Counted from the first letter of the stretch, positions 26,963-36,150 are shown. The stretch: 64,000 nucleotides of DNA from Clavibacter michiganensis subsp. insidiosus (GCF_002240565.1 NZ_MZMO01000001.1:434001-498000); one strand, 5' to 3'. The notes: generated by a model from the letters alone, not told the origin. Made by a program: numbers and translations.

Positions 26963-27433
26963 TCAGCCCGGGATCGGCAGGTCGACGGGGCCGGCGACGC
27001 TCTCGCCGCCGCACTCCGGAGTACCACCGACGCGGGTCCAGGCGAGGTCGGCGTCGGCGGTCGCGAGCACGGTGGCGTCGGCGGCGTAGGCCGTGAGCGT
27101 GACCCTGCCCGGGGCTGACATCACGAGTCGCATCGTCCACATGTCCGGGTTCGACCGGAGGGCTTCGTCGGCCAGTTCCAACGGCAGGCGGTCGTCGGCA
27201 CCGGGGTCCCGGGGATCCTCCGCCGAACGCGAGCACGAGCTGTCATCGCACAGCTCCACCCACGCCACGCGCTCCACCGCCTGCTGGCTGCCCGTCAGGT
27301 GGACCTCAGCCTGGTTCGCCCAGGCGATGGCCGGGCACGCGACCCCGTCTCCCACGCACCCGGACGCGAATGCGGCGATCGCGCCTGCGACGAGGAGCGC
27401 CGATAGGACGCGGCGGGCTCGTGTGGCGGGCAT
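26963..27433 (-). CDS. Small lipoprotein, unknown
   Basis: 156 residues from ATG 27433 (GTG 27448 also possible). The N-terminus has Arg residues, a hydrophobic core and a lipobox ending FASGC, so it is likely lipid-anchored outside the membrane. The mature part has several further Cys (VACPAI, ELCDDSSC, PECGGE), probably disulphide-bonded. No family recognised. Confidence 0.65.
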   Translation of the reverse strand: MPATRARRVLSALLVAGAIAAFASGCVGDGVACPAIAWANQAEVHLTGSQQAVERVAWVELCDDSSCSRSAEDPRDPGADDRLPLELADEALRSNPDMWTMRLVMSAPGRVTLTAYAADATVLATADADLAWTRVGGTPECGGESVAGPVDLPIPG

Positions 27434-27490
27434 GCTCGACGGTCGCACGTCCCGGGGCCGCGGTGCCGGATCGTCCCCGGATCGAGACCC

Positions 27491-28015
27491 TCAGGCGAGG
27501 TCGTCGAAGACGCCCCAGCAGATGACGCTGCGGGCGCGCTGGTCGGCGAGGACGGCGGCGCGGAGGTGGGCCGGGATCCGCTCGCGCTGCCAGGTGCGCT
27601 CGGCGTCGCGGGCGGCGTCCTGCTCAGCGGGCGGGGCGGCGGCGCTCGCCGCGCGGATCGCGTAGGCGGCCGCGCCCAGGTCGTGCGCCGCGACGTGCGC
27701 GACCGCCACCGCCTGCCCGGCCGCGAGCGCCGCGAAGCGGGCCGGATCGGGCAACCCGCGACCGGCCGCGTTCGCCCGGAACGCCTGCTGGTGCGCCTCC
27801 TTCATCGGCACCTCGCCGCGGACCCAACCGCGCGCGACGTCCAGCGTCCCCCGGAGGATCGGGTCGCCCGGCAGCTCCGCCTCGAACAGCGGCAGCACGT
27901 GCTCCGCGCACGCGACGGCCCACAGCGCGAGCAGCCGGTGGTCGTCGTCGGTCAGCGTGCCGCCGCGGCGCACGGTGATGAGGGCGGGGTCGCGGTCCTT
28001 CGGGAGGATGGGCAT
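27491..28015 (-). CDS. Imm5-like putative immunity protein
   Basis: 174 residues from ATG 28015 with AGAGGA just upstream. The all-helical pattern, with an early RRGGTLTDDDHRLLALWAV segment, CAEHVLPLFEAELPGD and a Trp-containing helix before GEVPMKEAHQQAFRANA, resembles the Imm5 type of polymorphic-toxin immunity proteins as I remember it. Many such genes in actinobacteria are orphans. No toxin gene (long Rhs, LXG or WXG protein) is nearby, so the role is uncertain. Confidence 0.6.
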   Translation of the reverse strand: MPILPKDRDPALITVRRGGTLTDDDHRLLALWAVACAEHVLPLFEAELPGDPILRGTLDVARGWVRGEVPMKEAHQQAFRANAAGRGLPDPARFAALAAGQAVAVAHVAAHDLGAAAYAIRAASAAAPPAEQDAARDAERTWQRERIPAHLRAAVLADQRARSVICWGVFDDLA

Positions 28016-28148
28016 GCGGGTTCCTCTCGCTCGGTCAGTCGTCACCGACCTTCCCACGGGCGGGCTGCGCAGCGCGAGCGGCGTCGTGCCTCCTTCTGGG
28101 GCACGCCTTCGGCCCGGCCGCGCCGCTGGCCGCCTCTAGCGTCAAGGC

Positions 28149-28379
28149 ATGGCGAACCGATCCTCCTGGCTCCAACCCGGCCCTGCGAAGCGCTGCGCCC
28201 GGGCCGCCGTGCTCTGGGCCGTGGTCGCCCTGCTGGCCGCCGTGATCGCGATCGTCTTCGTCGACACGCCGCTGTGGGGTCGGATCTGCGAGGCGCTCGC
28301 CGCGGTCGCGGGCGTGGCGCTGGCCGCCATCTACTACGCGAGCTACCGCGTGCACGCCCGCGAGGGCCTGCCGGGCTGA
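28149..28379 (+). CDS. 76-residue two-helix membrane protein
   Basis: Two hydrophobic helices (AVLWAVVALLAAVIAIVFVD and ALAAVAGVALAAIYYASY) with a short basic N-terminus. Codon use matches the genome. Unrecognised; flanked by convergent/divergent unrelated genes. Confidence 0.5.
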   Translation: MANRSSWLQPGPAKRCARAAVLWAVVALLAAVIAIVFVDTPLWGRICEALAAVAGVALAAIYYASYRVHAREGLPG

Positions 28380-28448
28380 GCCCGATCCACCGATCCGCTC
28401 CCGCGGCTCCGACGGCGGGATCCGGCCGAGGTCCTGCTCGGTGACCCG

Positions 28449-29096
28449 TCAGTACCCGATCGTGAAGCGCGGGTCGACCGTGACGACGACGTCGAACCCC
28501 GCGAGGTCGGCGGCCGGGATGCCGGCGCGGATGCGGTCCTCGAGCTCGTCGACGTCCACGCGCAGATCGGAGGGGTCGTCGGAGGACGATGCGCCGATGT
28601 CCACCGTGAACGCGCGGTCGCGCACGGAGGCGCCGATGGCGAAGGTGCGATCGGGAGCGACCACCAGGGTGCGCTCGCTCAGAGCGCCGACCACCTGGTT
28701 GAGCTCGACGCTCGAGATCCCGAGGCCCTCCTGCACGTCGTAGGGGCGCTCGAGCGCGCGCAGCCGCTCGACGACCTCGGCGGGTGCAGCGCCGGAGGAC
28801 GCCACGGTCGGCACGTCCCCCTCCAGCCGCGCCTCGGCGACGTCGTCCGGGAAGTCCTCCATGATGCCCGCGAGCACGCTGTTCGCGGGGCCCCGCCAGG
28901 GCGCCGACAGATCGACGGAGGCCGATGCCGGTGCGGGCGTCGGTGACACGGAGGGCGACGGATCCGCCTCCTCGGCAGCGGCGGCGACGGCCAGCGGCGG
29001 TTGCGCGTCGGGGTGTTGGGTGGTGGCCCACGCGAGTCCGCCCAGGGCCGTCGCGCCGAGCGCGACCGCCAGCAGCCCCGATCCGATGCGGTGCAT
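28449..29096 (-). CDS. Secreted protein with Sec-type signal, unknown
   Basis: 215 residues; GGGAGG precedes the ATG. Signal-like start (hydrophobic residues ~5-24), then a Pro/Ser/Ala-rich linker and a C-terminal domain with several LRALERPYDV / LNQVVGALSERT segments and a terminal VVTVDPRFTIGY. No Cys in the mature part. Family not recognised. Confidence 0.6.
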   Translation of the reverse strand: MHRIGSGLLAVALGATALGGLAWATTQHPDAQPPLAVAAAAEEADPSPSVSPTPAPASASVDLSAPWRGPANSVLAGIMEDFPDDVAEARLEGDVPTVASSGAAPAEVVERLRALERPYDVQEGLGISSVELNQVVGALSERTLVVAPDRTFAIGASVRDRAFTVDIGASSSDDPSDLRVDVDELEDRIRAGIPAADLAGFDVVVTVDPRFTIGY

Positions 29097-29232
29097 GCGG
29101 GATCCTCCCTCGTCGGCCGGTCCGGGAGGCCCGGACGACTGTGCGCCTCCTGGCGACGCTACGGGCGCGGTCGCCGGATCACCAGGCCCGCGATCGGGGC
29201 ACGGCGGCGGAGGTCCGCGGCCGATGCGCGGG

Positions 29233-30033
29233 TCACGCCGCCCACTCCGCCACCACGTCCGACCCCACCTTCACGATGAGCACCGCGACCACCACGATGA
29301 ACGCGACGCGGATGAAGCGGCTGCCGCGGGCGACGGCCATGCGGGATCCGGCGTAGCCGCCGACCATGTTCGCGACGCCCATGCCGAGCGCGAGCGCCCA
29401 GAGCACGTGGCCCTGGGGGATGAAGAACGCGAGCGCGCCGAGGTTCGTCGCCACGTTGACGATCTTCGCCTTGGCGCTCGCGAGCACGAAGTCGTAGCCG
29501 AGCGCGGTGATGAGCGCGATGATCAGGAACGTGCCCGTGCCGGGTCCGATGAGCCCGTCGTAGAAGCCGATCACCACGCCGAGCAGCGCCGCGATCCCGT
29601 GGTGCTTGGGTCCCGTGTGGCGGAGCGCGGCCACGTCGCCGAGCTGCGGGCGGGCGATCGTGACGACGGCCACGATGATCAGCGCGACCACCACGAGCGG
29701 CTTGAACACCGACGCCGGCAGCAGCGCCGCGAGGCTCGCGCCGCCGTAGGAGCCGGCCAGCGCGACGGCGGCCATGGGCAGCGCGGTGCGGAGGTCCGGG
29801 TGCGTGCGCCGGTACCAGGTGACCGCGCTCGTCGACGTGCCGAACAGCGACGCGAGCTTGTTCGTCGCGAGCGCCTCCACCGGCGTGATGCCCGGCACGA
29901 GCAGCAGCGCCGGCAGCTGCAGCAGGCCGCCGCCGCCGACGACCGCGTCGATCCAGCCGGCCGCGAGCGCCGCCAGCAGCATGAGCAGCGCGACCGTGAG
30001 CGTGATCTCGCCGAGCGAGCCGCCGATGTCCAT
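29233..30033 (-). CDS. TauE/SafE (TSUP) family sulfite/anion exporter
   Basis: 266 residues, about eight hydrophobic helices. The family pattern is clear: N-terminal GWIDAVVGGGGLLQLPALLL and the mirrored second half IGFYDGLIGPGTGTFLIIAL. TSUP proteins move sulfite, sulfoacetate or organosulfur anions. Downstream of, and 9 bases from, the NAD(P)-binding protein gene, so the two are co-transcribed. Confidence 0.88.
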   Translation of the reverse strand: MDIGGSLGEITLTVALLMLLAALAAGWIDAVVGGGGLLQLPALLLVPGITPVEALATNKLASLFGTSTSAVTWYRRTHPDLRTALPMAAVALAGSYGGASLAALLPASVFKPLVVVALIIVAVVTIARPQLGDVAALRHTGPKHHGIAALLGVVIGFYDGLIGPGTGTFLIIALITALGYDFVLASAKAKIVNVATNLGALAFFIPQGHVLWALALGMGVANMVGGYAGSRMAVARGSRFIRVAFIVVVAVLIVKVGSDVVAEWAA

Positions 30034-30042
30034 GCGCGCTCG

Positions 30043-30795
30043 CTACTCGGCGGAGCGGGAGCCGGCGTCAGCGCGCGCGTCCGCCGACTCGAGCGCGACC
30101 AGGCGGCGGATCTCGTCGGCGTCGACGTTCACGCCGAAGAGCGAGCGACCCGGCTCGAGCACGCGGCCGGCCGCGAGCGGGCCGATGTCGACGGGGTCGA
30201 AGCCGAACGCGTCGACGAGGTCGGCGACCGTGGCGCGCGCCGCATCGTCGTCGCCCGCGACCGCGATGCCCTTGCGTCCGGGCTCGCCGGCCGGATGGGG
30301 ACCCTCGTCGAGGTCGTGGTACCCCATGTGGTTGAAGGCCTTGACGATCGTCGAGTCCGGGAGGAACTCCTGCACGAGCTCGCTCGTGGAGGAGGCGGGC
30401 TTCGCGAGGTCGTCGCGGTGGCCGTCGACCTCCCACCAGTAGTTCATGGAGTCGACCACGAGCTTCCCGGCGAGCTCGGCGACCGGCACGGAGGGCAGCT
30501 TGCCGAGGGGGAGCGCGAGGATCACGACGTCGGCGCGGGCGGCCGCGTCCGCCGAGGTGGTGGCGACCGCGCCGGGCGCGAGCACGTCGACGATGAGGGC
30601 GATGCGCGACGGATCGCCCGAGCCGGAGATGAGCACGGGGTGCCCCGCGGCGATCGCGCGGCGGGCGAGCACCGTGCCGACCTTGCCGGCGCCGAGGATC
30701 CCGACGGTGGCGCGGGCGGACGGCTGGTCCCCGGAGACGGCGACCGGCGTCCTCTCGTCGTCGCGGCGGGCGGGGGCGTCGGGGGACTGCGTCAT
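30043..30795 (-). CDS. F420-dependent NADP reductase-like dinucleotide-binding protein
   Basis: 250 residues. A Rossmann fold begins at [20 protein letters not shown] near residue 32; [14 protein letters not shown] and [14 protein letters not shown] are typical of the F420H2:NADP oxidoreductase / NADP-oxidoreductase-coenzyme-F420 family. The ~30-residue charged N-terminus is an extension. The substrate is unknown; many members are not truly F420-dependent. First gene of a two-gene unit with the TSUP exporter. Confidence 0.8.
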   Translation of the reverse strand: MTQSPDAPARRDDERTPVAVSGDQPSARATVGILGAGKVGTVLARRAIAAGHPVLISGSGDPSRIALIVDVLAPGAVATTSADAAARADVVILALPLGKLPSVPVAELAGKLVVDSMNYWWEVDGHRDDLAKPASSTSELVQEFLPDSTIVKAFNHMGYHDLDEGPHPAGEPGRKGIAVAGDDDAARATVADLVDAFGFDPVDIGPLAAGRVLEPGRSLFGVNVDADEIRRLVALESADARADAGSRSAE

Positions 30796-30983
30796 GCCCC
30801 CATCATCCTCGCCGCGCGGTGCGCCGCCGGACGCGTCGCCGCACGCCCGGGCCCGGTCGGCCGGCGCAGGGCGACGCTAGGGTGGCCATGCGTCGACGCC
30901 CGTCGACACGCGGCTCGCACCCCGATGCGGCCCGTCGGTCCGAGGGAGCGACATGCGCACGATCCCGCTCGGCCCTGATCCCC

Positions 30984-31685
30984 GTGGCTGACCGCGCCCG
31001 CTACTCCGGCGCCGTCCTCGCCCTCGAGCACGCGACGGCGACCGGATCCGACCTGTGCGGCCCCCTCGTCTCCGCCCTCGGCGTGAGCGGCGCCGCGGTC
31101 TCCACCCTCGGGGATCCGCTCGGCAGCGAGACCGTCTGCGCGTCGGACGACCGGGCGGCCCGGCTCGACGAGATCCAGCTCGACCTCGGCGAGGGCCCGT
31201 GCTGGGAGGCGATGTACTCGCGCCGGCCCGTGCTCGAGCCCGACGTGCAGGGATCCGCCGCCACGACCTGGCCGCTCGCCCGCCAGGCCATGCACGCGAC
31301 GGGCCTCGGCGCCGTCTTCGCCTTCCCGCTCCTGGTCGCGGGCCTCCGCCTCGGCGCGGTCGACCTCTACTCCCGCACCGCCCGCGACATCTCCGACCGG
31401 GAGGTGGCCGACGCCACGATCCTGACCCGGATCGTCGCCCGCCAGGTCCTCCGCCGCGCCCTCCTGGCCGCCGAGGGTCCGCAGGAGGACACTGGAACCC
31501 GGGGAGGCCGGTTCTCGCGCCGCGAGGTGCACCAGGCCACCGGGATGGTGGTCGCGCAGATGGGGATCCCGCCGATCGACGCGCTCCTCGTCCTCCGCGG
31601 CCACGCCTTCGCCACCGGCCGCCCCCTGCGCGACGTCGCCGAGGACGTCGTGGGCCGCACGCTCGACTTCAGCCCCGACCGCTGA
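30984..31685 (+). CDS. GAF-ANTAR transcription antitermination regulator (1)
   Basis: 233 residues from GTG 30984; an ATG at 30888 would add 32 Arg-rich residues. GAF domain (LGEGPCWEAMYSRRPVLEPDV, FAFPLLVAGLRLGAVDLYS) followed by a C-terminal ANTAR domain (REVHQATGMVVAQMGIPPIDALLVLRGHAF) that binds dual-hexaloop RNA hairpins to prevent termination. GAF-ANTAR proteins are common in actinobacteria. The second copy starts 48 bases downstream. Confidence 0.85.
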   Translation: MADRARYSGAVLALEHATATGSDLCGPLVSALGVSGAAVSTLGDPLGSETVCASDDRAARLDEIQLDLGEGPCWEAMYSRRPVLEPDVQGSAATTWPLARQAMHATGLGAVFAFPLLVAGLRLGAVDLYSRTARDISDREVADATILTRIVARQVLRRALLAAEGPQEDTGTRGGRFSRREVHQATGMVVAQMGIPPIDALLVLRGHAFATGRPLRDVAEDVVGRTLDFSPDR

Positions 31686-31733
31686 TCCGCACCACCACCG
31701 CCCACCGCCGAACGATCCAGAGGAACCACGCCG

Positions 31734-32462
31734 ATGCCGGAGACCCGGGAAGCGCTGCTCGTCCACACCTTCGTGAGCCTCGCCGACTCGCTCGTGAGCG
31801 GATACGACGTGCTCGACCTGCTGCAGACGCTCGTCGACCAGGCGACCCTGCTGTTCGACGCGAGCGCGTCCGGCATCATCATCGGGCCCGACGCCCAGCA
31901 CCTCGAGGTCGTCGCGTCCACGAGCGAGAAGAGCCGGCTCGTCGGGCTGATGCAGCTCGAGGTCGGCGAGGGCCCGTGCGTCGAGGCCGTGAGCACCGGC
32001 CGGGTCGTGTCCGTGTCCGACGTGCGCGAGATCGCCCACCGCTGGCCGGCCTTCTCGGCGCAGGCAGCGGGCGCCGGGTACGTCTCGGTGCACGCGATCC
32101 CGCTGCGGCTGCGCGGGCAGATCATCGGCTCGCTCAACCTCTTCCGCGACCACGAGGGCGCGCTCAACGAGGCCGACGCGACGGCTGCGCAGGCGCTCGC
32201 CGACGTGGCGACCATCAGCGTGCTGCAGGAGCGGACGATCCGCGACAGCAGCGTCGTGCACGACCAGCTCCGCCACGCGCTCGACAGCCGGGTGCTCATC
32301 GAGCAGGCCAAGGGCGTCATCTCCCACACCCTCGGCGTGGACATGGACGAGGCGTTCCGGCTGATCCGCCGCGAGGCCCGCAGCACGAGCACGGCGATGC
32401 CGCCGGTCGCGGCGGGCATCGTGGAGGGGCGCGTGACGCTCCGGGCGAGCGCGCAGCCCTAG
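31734..32462 (+). CDS. GAF-ANTAR transcription antitermination regulator (2)
   Basis: 242 residues, AGAGGA upstream. GAF domain (QLEVGEGPCVEAVSTGRVVSV, AIPLRLRGQIIGSLNLF), coiled linker, and ANTAR (RVLIEQAKGVISHTLGVDMDEAFRLIRREA). The LEQAKG core is more canonical than in the first copy. The domain order is the same as at 30984 but similarity is limited, so this is an old duplication or two independent sensors. The ligand is unknown. Confidence 0.9.
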   Translation: MPETREALLVHTFVSLADSLVSGYDVLDLLQTLVDQATLLFDASASGIIIGPDAQHLEVVASTSEKSRLVGLMQLEVGEGPCVEAVSTGRVVSVSDVREIAHRWPAFSAQAAGAGYVSVHAIPLRLRGQIIGSLNLFRDHEGALNEADATAAQALADVATISVLQERTIRDSSVVHDQLRHALDSRVLIEQAKGVISHTLGVDMDEAFRLIRREARSTSTAMPPVAAGIVEGRVTLRASAQP

Positions 32463-32498
32463 GGGCGGGGCAGCCCTAGGCGGCGTCGCCTCGCGGCG

Positions 32499-33140
32499 TC
32501 ACGCGAGCGTGCCGTCGAGGATCCGGTCGAGCGTGCCGAGGCCCTCCCAGACGTGGGCGTGGAGTCCGGCCGCACGGGCGGCGTCGACGTTCGCGGGCTT
32601 GTCGTCGACGAACACGATCCGCTCGGCCGGGCTGCCGAGGCGCTCCACGGCGTGGGGCCAGACGTCGGCGTCGGGCTTGGCCATGCCGATGCGCGCGCTC
32701 ACCAGCACGACCTCGAAGCGGGCGCCCCAGCCCGCGGGATCCTCGAGCACGTCGGCGAGCTCGTGCGGCGCGTTGGAGAGGAGCGCGAGCGGGTAGCCCG
32801 CGGCGACGGCGCGATCCAGCGCGGCGAGCGTCTCGTCGCCCGGCGCTCCCCAGCGGCGCTGCTCGATCGCGACGAGCTCCGCGAGGTCGTCCTCGCCGGG
32901 CGCGGGCAGGTCGAGGTCGCGGGCGACGGCCTCCCAGAACTCCCGCGCGCTGCCGCCGCGGTCGTACTGCTCGCGGTGCGCGTCGAACGCGTCGCGGACG
33001 CGGGCCTCGGCGTCCTCGCCACCGGGGGCATCGGGATCGAGCGCGCGGCTGATGGCCCCGATGTCGTCCGGCCGCGTGATGAGCACCCCGCCGATGTCGA
33101 AGAGGAGCCAGGGGAGTGCGGGGTCGCGGTTCTCGGGCAC
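32499..33140 (-). CDS. HAD-superfamily hydrolase (HAD-IA, YihX-like)
   Basis: 213 residues from GTG 33140, with AAGGAG just upstream. Motif I is FDIGGVLI (second Asp replaced by Gly, as in the YihX group), motif II LLSNAP, motif III Lys in GMAKPDADVW, motif IV FVDDKPANVDAA. Likely a sugar-phosphate or nucleotide phosphatase; substrate unknown. Confidence 0.88.
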   Translation of the reverse strand: MPENRDPALPWLLFDIGGVLITRPDDIGAISRALDPDAPGGEDAEARVRDAFDAHREQYDRGGSAREFWEAVARDLDLPAPGEDDLAELVAIEQRRWGAPGDETLAALDRAVAAGYPLALLSNAPHELADVLEDPAGWGARFEVVLVSARIGMAKPDADVWPHAVERLGSPAERIVFVDDKPANVDAARAAGLHAHVWEGLGTLDRILDGTLA

Positions 33141-33307
33141 GGGTCTCCTTCGGGACGAGCGGACGGGATCCCTCGAGCATGCCCGCTCCGGCGGCGGGGC
33201 GCCCGCGTCCTCCCGGCCGTGCGGATCCCGTGAGGGTCGCCGGGCCCTGCGCACGGCTTCCGTGAGGGCGGGCTCGCGCCGCCGTCCGCGGCGGTAGACC
33301 TGCTGCC

Positions 33308-33889
33308 ATGACCCTCACCGCCATCCTCCCGTCGCTCCGCCGCAGCATCCCGGATCCGCTCGCCGCCGCCCTCTGGCCCGCCGGCACCGTCTCCACCACG
33401 ACCGACCTGCGCGTCGGCGACGTGTCCCTCGTCGCGCTCGCCGCGGAGCGCGGCACGCCCTGCACGACCACGGCGGCCTCGGTCGAGCGGGGCAGCAGCG
33501 GACACGCGTCGCGGACGGCCTCGGCCTCGGCGGTCGTGCTGCGGATCCTCGCCGTCGCCCCCGCGACCGACTGCTCCCCGCGCGCGCTCCTCGTCGACGC
33601 GGACGTCGCCGGCCTCGCCTGCGCCTGGGCCGAGGCGCGGCTCATCGGCCGGGCGTCCACCGCCGCGGCCCGCCCCGCGGAGGTCGGCGGCCAGGCCGTG
33701 CGCCTGCCCGCCGACCTCGCGGCCGGCGACCTCATCGCCGTGCCCGTGCCGGCCGCGGTCGAGGTGCGGGGGATCCGCGTGGTCGACGCGTCGACGCCGG
33801 TGGCGCTCCCGCGCGCGGCCCGCATCGCGCCCGTCCCCGTGCGCGTCGAGGTGCCCGTCCCCGTGCGCGCCCTGGCGTCCGCGCGCTGA
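33308..33889 (+). CDS. Hypothetical Ala/Val-rich protein
   Basis: 193 residues, no membrane helix and no recognisable motif; beta-rich repeats of the kind LRVGDVSLVALAA and ADLAAGDLIAVPVPAAV. It ends in a Val/Pro repeat (APVPVRVEVPVPVRALA). The GC bias is in line with real coding. It may be a small cell-envelope or SAF-like protein, but nothing supports a function. Confidence 0.5.
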   Translation: MTLTAILPSLRRSIPDPLAAALWPAGTVSTTTDLRVGDVSLVALAAERGTPCTTTAASVERGSSGHASRTASASAVVLRILAVAPATDCSPRALLVDADVAGLACAWAEARLIGRASTAAARPAEVGGQAVRLPADLAAGDLIAVPVPAAVEVRGIRVVDASTPVALPRAARIAPVPVRVEVPVPVRALASAR

Positions 33890-33934
33890 TCCGCCGCCGC
33901 CGCCCGCCCGTGCGGCCGCGGCGCCGCCCTGTAC

Positions 33935-33940
33935 TACACT
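33935..33940 (+). promoter_or_regulatory. -10 element of the tRNA-Ser gene
   Basis: TACACT lies 8 bases before the tRNA 5' end in an otherwise GC-rich stretch, a good sigma-70-type -10. A -35 match is not obvious. Confidence 0.6.
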
Positions 33941-33947
33941 CGATCCC

Positions 33948-34037
33948 GGTGGCGTGTCCGAGCGGCCTAAGGAGCACGCCTCGAAAGCGTGTGTGGGGGA
34001 GACTCCACCGTGGGTTCAAATCCCACCGCCACCGCCA
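33948..34037 (+). tRNA. tRNA-Ser (anticodon CGA)
   Basis: 90 bases. Acceptor stem GGTGGCG pairs with CGCCACC; the anticodon stem-loop CACGC-CTCGAAA-GCGTG carries CGA at 33982-33984. A long variable arm typical of tRNA-Ser and a T-arm GTGGG-TTCAAAT-CCCAC follow. Discriminator G and an encoded CCA (34035-34037) complete it. Reads UCG codons, abundant in this genome. Confidence 0.97.
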
Positions 34038-34079
34038 GATGGGTCCGGCACCGCGCCTCGCGCGCAGCCCGATCCGCGC

Positions 34080-34107
34080 GAAGGGCCCCGGGAGACCGGG
34101 GCCCTTC
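34080..34107 (+). terminator. Terminator of the tRNA-Ser gene
   Basis: Perfect 12-bp stem GAAGGGCCCCGG with CCGGGGCCCTTC around the loop GAGA, 43 bases after the tRNA. Confidence 0.85.
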
Positions 34108-34143
34108 TGCGTGCGCGGGGTCGGGGCCGGGCGGGCGCGCGCC

Positions 34144-34332
34144 TCAGCGCAGCACGCCCAGCTCCCGCGCCGCCGCCACCGCGCCCGTGCGCGAGCTCGC
34201 GCCGAGCTTCGAGAAGACGTGCACGAGGTGCGACTTCACGATCGCGTCGGTGATGTGCAGGAGCGCGGCGACGAGCACGTGCAGTCCGGTGCGGAGCCCC
34301 ACGAACACGGGGGAGAGGGTGCTGTGGGCCAT
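34144..34332 (-). pseudogene. Remnant of a LuxR-type response regulator (C-terminal HTH only)
   Basis: The last 37 codons (starting HITDAIVKSHLVHVFSKLG, ending AAARELGVLR) are the recognisable end of a NarL/LuxR helix-turn-helix. Everything upstream of the second HTH helix is missing: no receiver domain, and the preceding ~25 residues do not match. The nominal ATG at 34332 opens a 62-residue frame that is too short to work. It sits head-to-head with the damaged permease gene, a common arrangement for regulator plus LuxR-controlled ABC transporter. Confidence 0.7.
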
Positions 34333-34481
34333 GTCCCCTGGAGCGTACGGCGGCGACGGCCCGCGGGGATCAATCGAAAGTGGGAAGCAGGGAGCAGACC
34401 TCTCCCCGATGGAGGCGCGGAGCCCGACGGCGAGGCTGATCACGGCGGCGGGGAGGGACCCCGGCGCCGGAAGGATCCATC

Positions 34482-35335
34482 GTGTTCGTCGCCTGGCGTG
34501 ATCTCCGATTCGCCCGGGGAAGGTTCGCGCAGTCCTCGCTCGACGACGCCACGGTCGCGGCCTGGCGCGGCACCGCGGGGGTCACGGCCGTCACGCCCGT
34601 CGGCATCGCGCAGGGCCGGGCGACCGTGCCGGGATCGGACGCGGTCGCCGTCGCCCTGTTCGGCGTCCCGCACGGCGCGCCGACCTCCACGGTCACCGAC
34701 CTGGTGCCCACCGCGGACGACGAGGTCGGCCTGTCGTCGTCGGCGGCGCACGCGCTGCACGCGGCCGTCGGCGACCGGATCACGATCGCGGGCGCCGCCT
34801 ACGACGTCGCCGCGATCGGCGGCTCGGCGGCGACGGCGACGCGACCGTGCTCGCCGGCTCCGGATCCCCGGACTGGGCCGCCGCCGCGAGCGCCACCCGC
34901 ACCTCCGCGTCGCCGGCCCTCGCGAGCCTCGGCGCGCTCGAGACCTTCAAGTCGGAGATCGGATCCCTCGCCCTCATGATCGCGATGCTGTTCGGCGTCT
35001 CCGCGTTGGTGGTCGGCGCGTTCTTCACCGTCTGGACCATGCAGCGCGCGGGCGACGTCGCCGTGCTCAAGGCGCTCGGCGCGTCCGACGCGTCCCTCGT
35101 CCGCGACGCCCTCGGGCAGGCGCTCGTCGTCCTGGTGCTGGGCATCGGCGTCGGGATGGCCGCGGTCGTCGGCCTCGGGACGCTCGCCGGCGGCGCCCTC
35201 CCGTTCCTGCTGAGCCCGCTCACCACCCTCCTCCCGGCGGCCGCGATGGCCGTCCTCGGGCTCGCCGGCGGCGCCGTCGCGCTCCGCACCGTCACCCACG
35301 CCGACCCCCTCACCGCACTCGGGAGCAACCGATGA
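34482..35335 (+). pseudogene. FtsX/MacB-type ABC permease, frameshifted and internally deleted
   Basis: The start (GTG 34482, FVAWRDLRFARGRFA) is typical of these permeases, but the first membrane helix that should follow is absent and the frame jumps straight to a periplasmic-type segment (SLDDATVAAWRGTAGV). Around 34826-34850 the reading frame changes. The second frame (DATVLAGSGSPDWAAAASAT onward) continues through three intact C-terminal helices to a stop overlapping the ATPase start. Two deletions, one frame-breaking, explain this. The C-terminal part could still be translated from GTG 34847. Confidence 0.75.
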
Positions 35336-36057
35336 TCCACCTCGACGACGTCACCCTCACCTTCCCCGACGGGGACTCCCGCATCACCGCGGTCGACCAC
35401 GTCTCGCTCACGGCGCCCGCGGGCGTCGTCACCGGGATCACCGGGCCGTCCGGATCCGGCAAGTCGTCGATCCTCGCGGTCGCCGCCACGCTGATCCGGC
35501 CCGACTCCGGCCGCGTGCTGATCGGCGACGTCGACGCCGCCACCCTCAGCAGGAAGGAGGCGCCGGCGCTGCGCCGGGACGGGATCGGGATCGTGTTCCA
35601 GCAGTCGAACCTCGTGCCGTCGCTCACGGCGCGCGAGCAACTGCTCGTGATGGCGGAGCTCGGCGGCGGCGGGCGCGGTCGTCGCGCCGCCGTCCGTCGC
35701 CGCGCCGACGCCCTGCTCGACGCGGTGGGCCTGATGGCGCATGCAGGCAAGCGCCCGGCGCAGCTCTCCGGCGGACAGCGGCAGCGCGTCGCCATCGCCC
35801 TCGCGCTCGTGAACGACCCGTCCGTGCTCCTCGTCGACGAGCCCACGAGCGCGCTCGACCAGGAGCGCGGCGCCGAGATCATGGACCTCATCGCGCAGCT
35901 GACCCACGGTAAGGGCACGGCGACCCTGCTCGTGACCCACGACCTCGTGCACCGCGCCGCGCTCGACCGGCTCGTCACGGTGGTGGACGGGCGGACCGCG
36001 GGGGTCGAGGAGGCTGCTGCCGTGCAGTCGGCGGGGCGGGTCGCGGCGGCGCGCTGA
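35332..36057 (+). CDS. LolD/MacB-type ABC ATPase
   Basis: 241 residues, ATGA overlap with the broken permease. Walker A GPSGSGKSS, Q-loop FQQSNLVPSL, signature LSGGQRQR and Walker B VLLVDEPTSALD are intact. It would pair with the FtsX-type permease for peptide or lipid export, but that partner is damaged, so the ATPase is probably non-functional in its original role or serves another permease. Confidence 0.85.
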   Translation: MIHLDDVTLTFPDGDSRITAVDHVSLTAPAGVVTGITGPSGSGKSSILAVAATLIRPDSGRVLIGDVDAATLSRKEAPALRRDGIGIVFQQSNLVPSLTAREQLLVMAELGGGGRGRRAAVRRRADALLDAVGLMAHAGKRPAQLSGGQRQRVAIALALVNDPSVLLVDEPTSALDQERGAEIMDLIAQLTHGKGTATLLVTHDLVHRAALDRLVTVVDGRTAGVEEAAAVQSAGRVAAAR

Positions 36058-36150
36058 CCTGCGCGGCGGCGGCGCGCGGCGGCTCCCGGCGCGACGATCG
36101 GATCCCGCACAGCGGCGCGGAGGATCCTCATGCGCACGCATGCGGGACAT

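Noticed and set aside
33948..34037. tRNA-Ser as attachment site of an integrated element
   Set aside because: No repeat of the tRNA 3' end and no integrase were noticed nearby; the T4SS genes are about 19 kb away.
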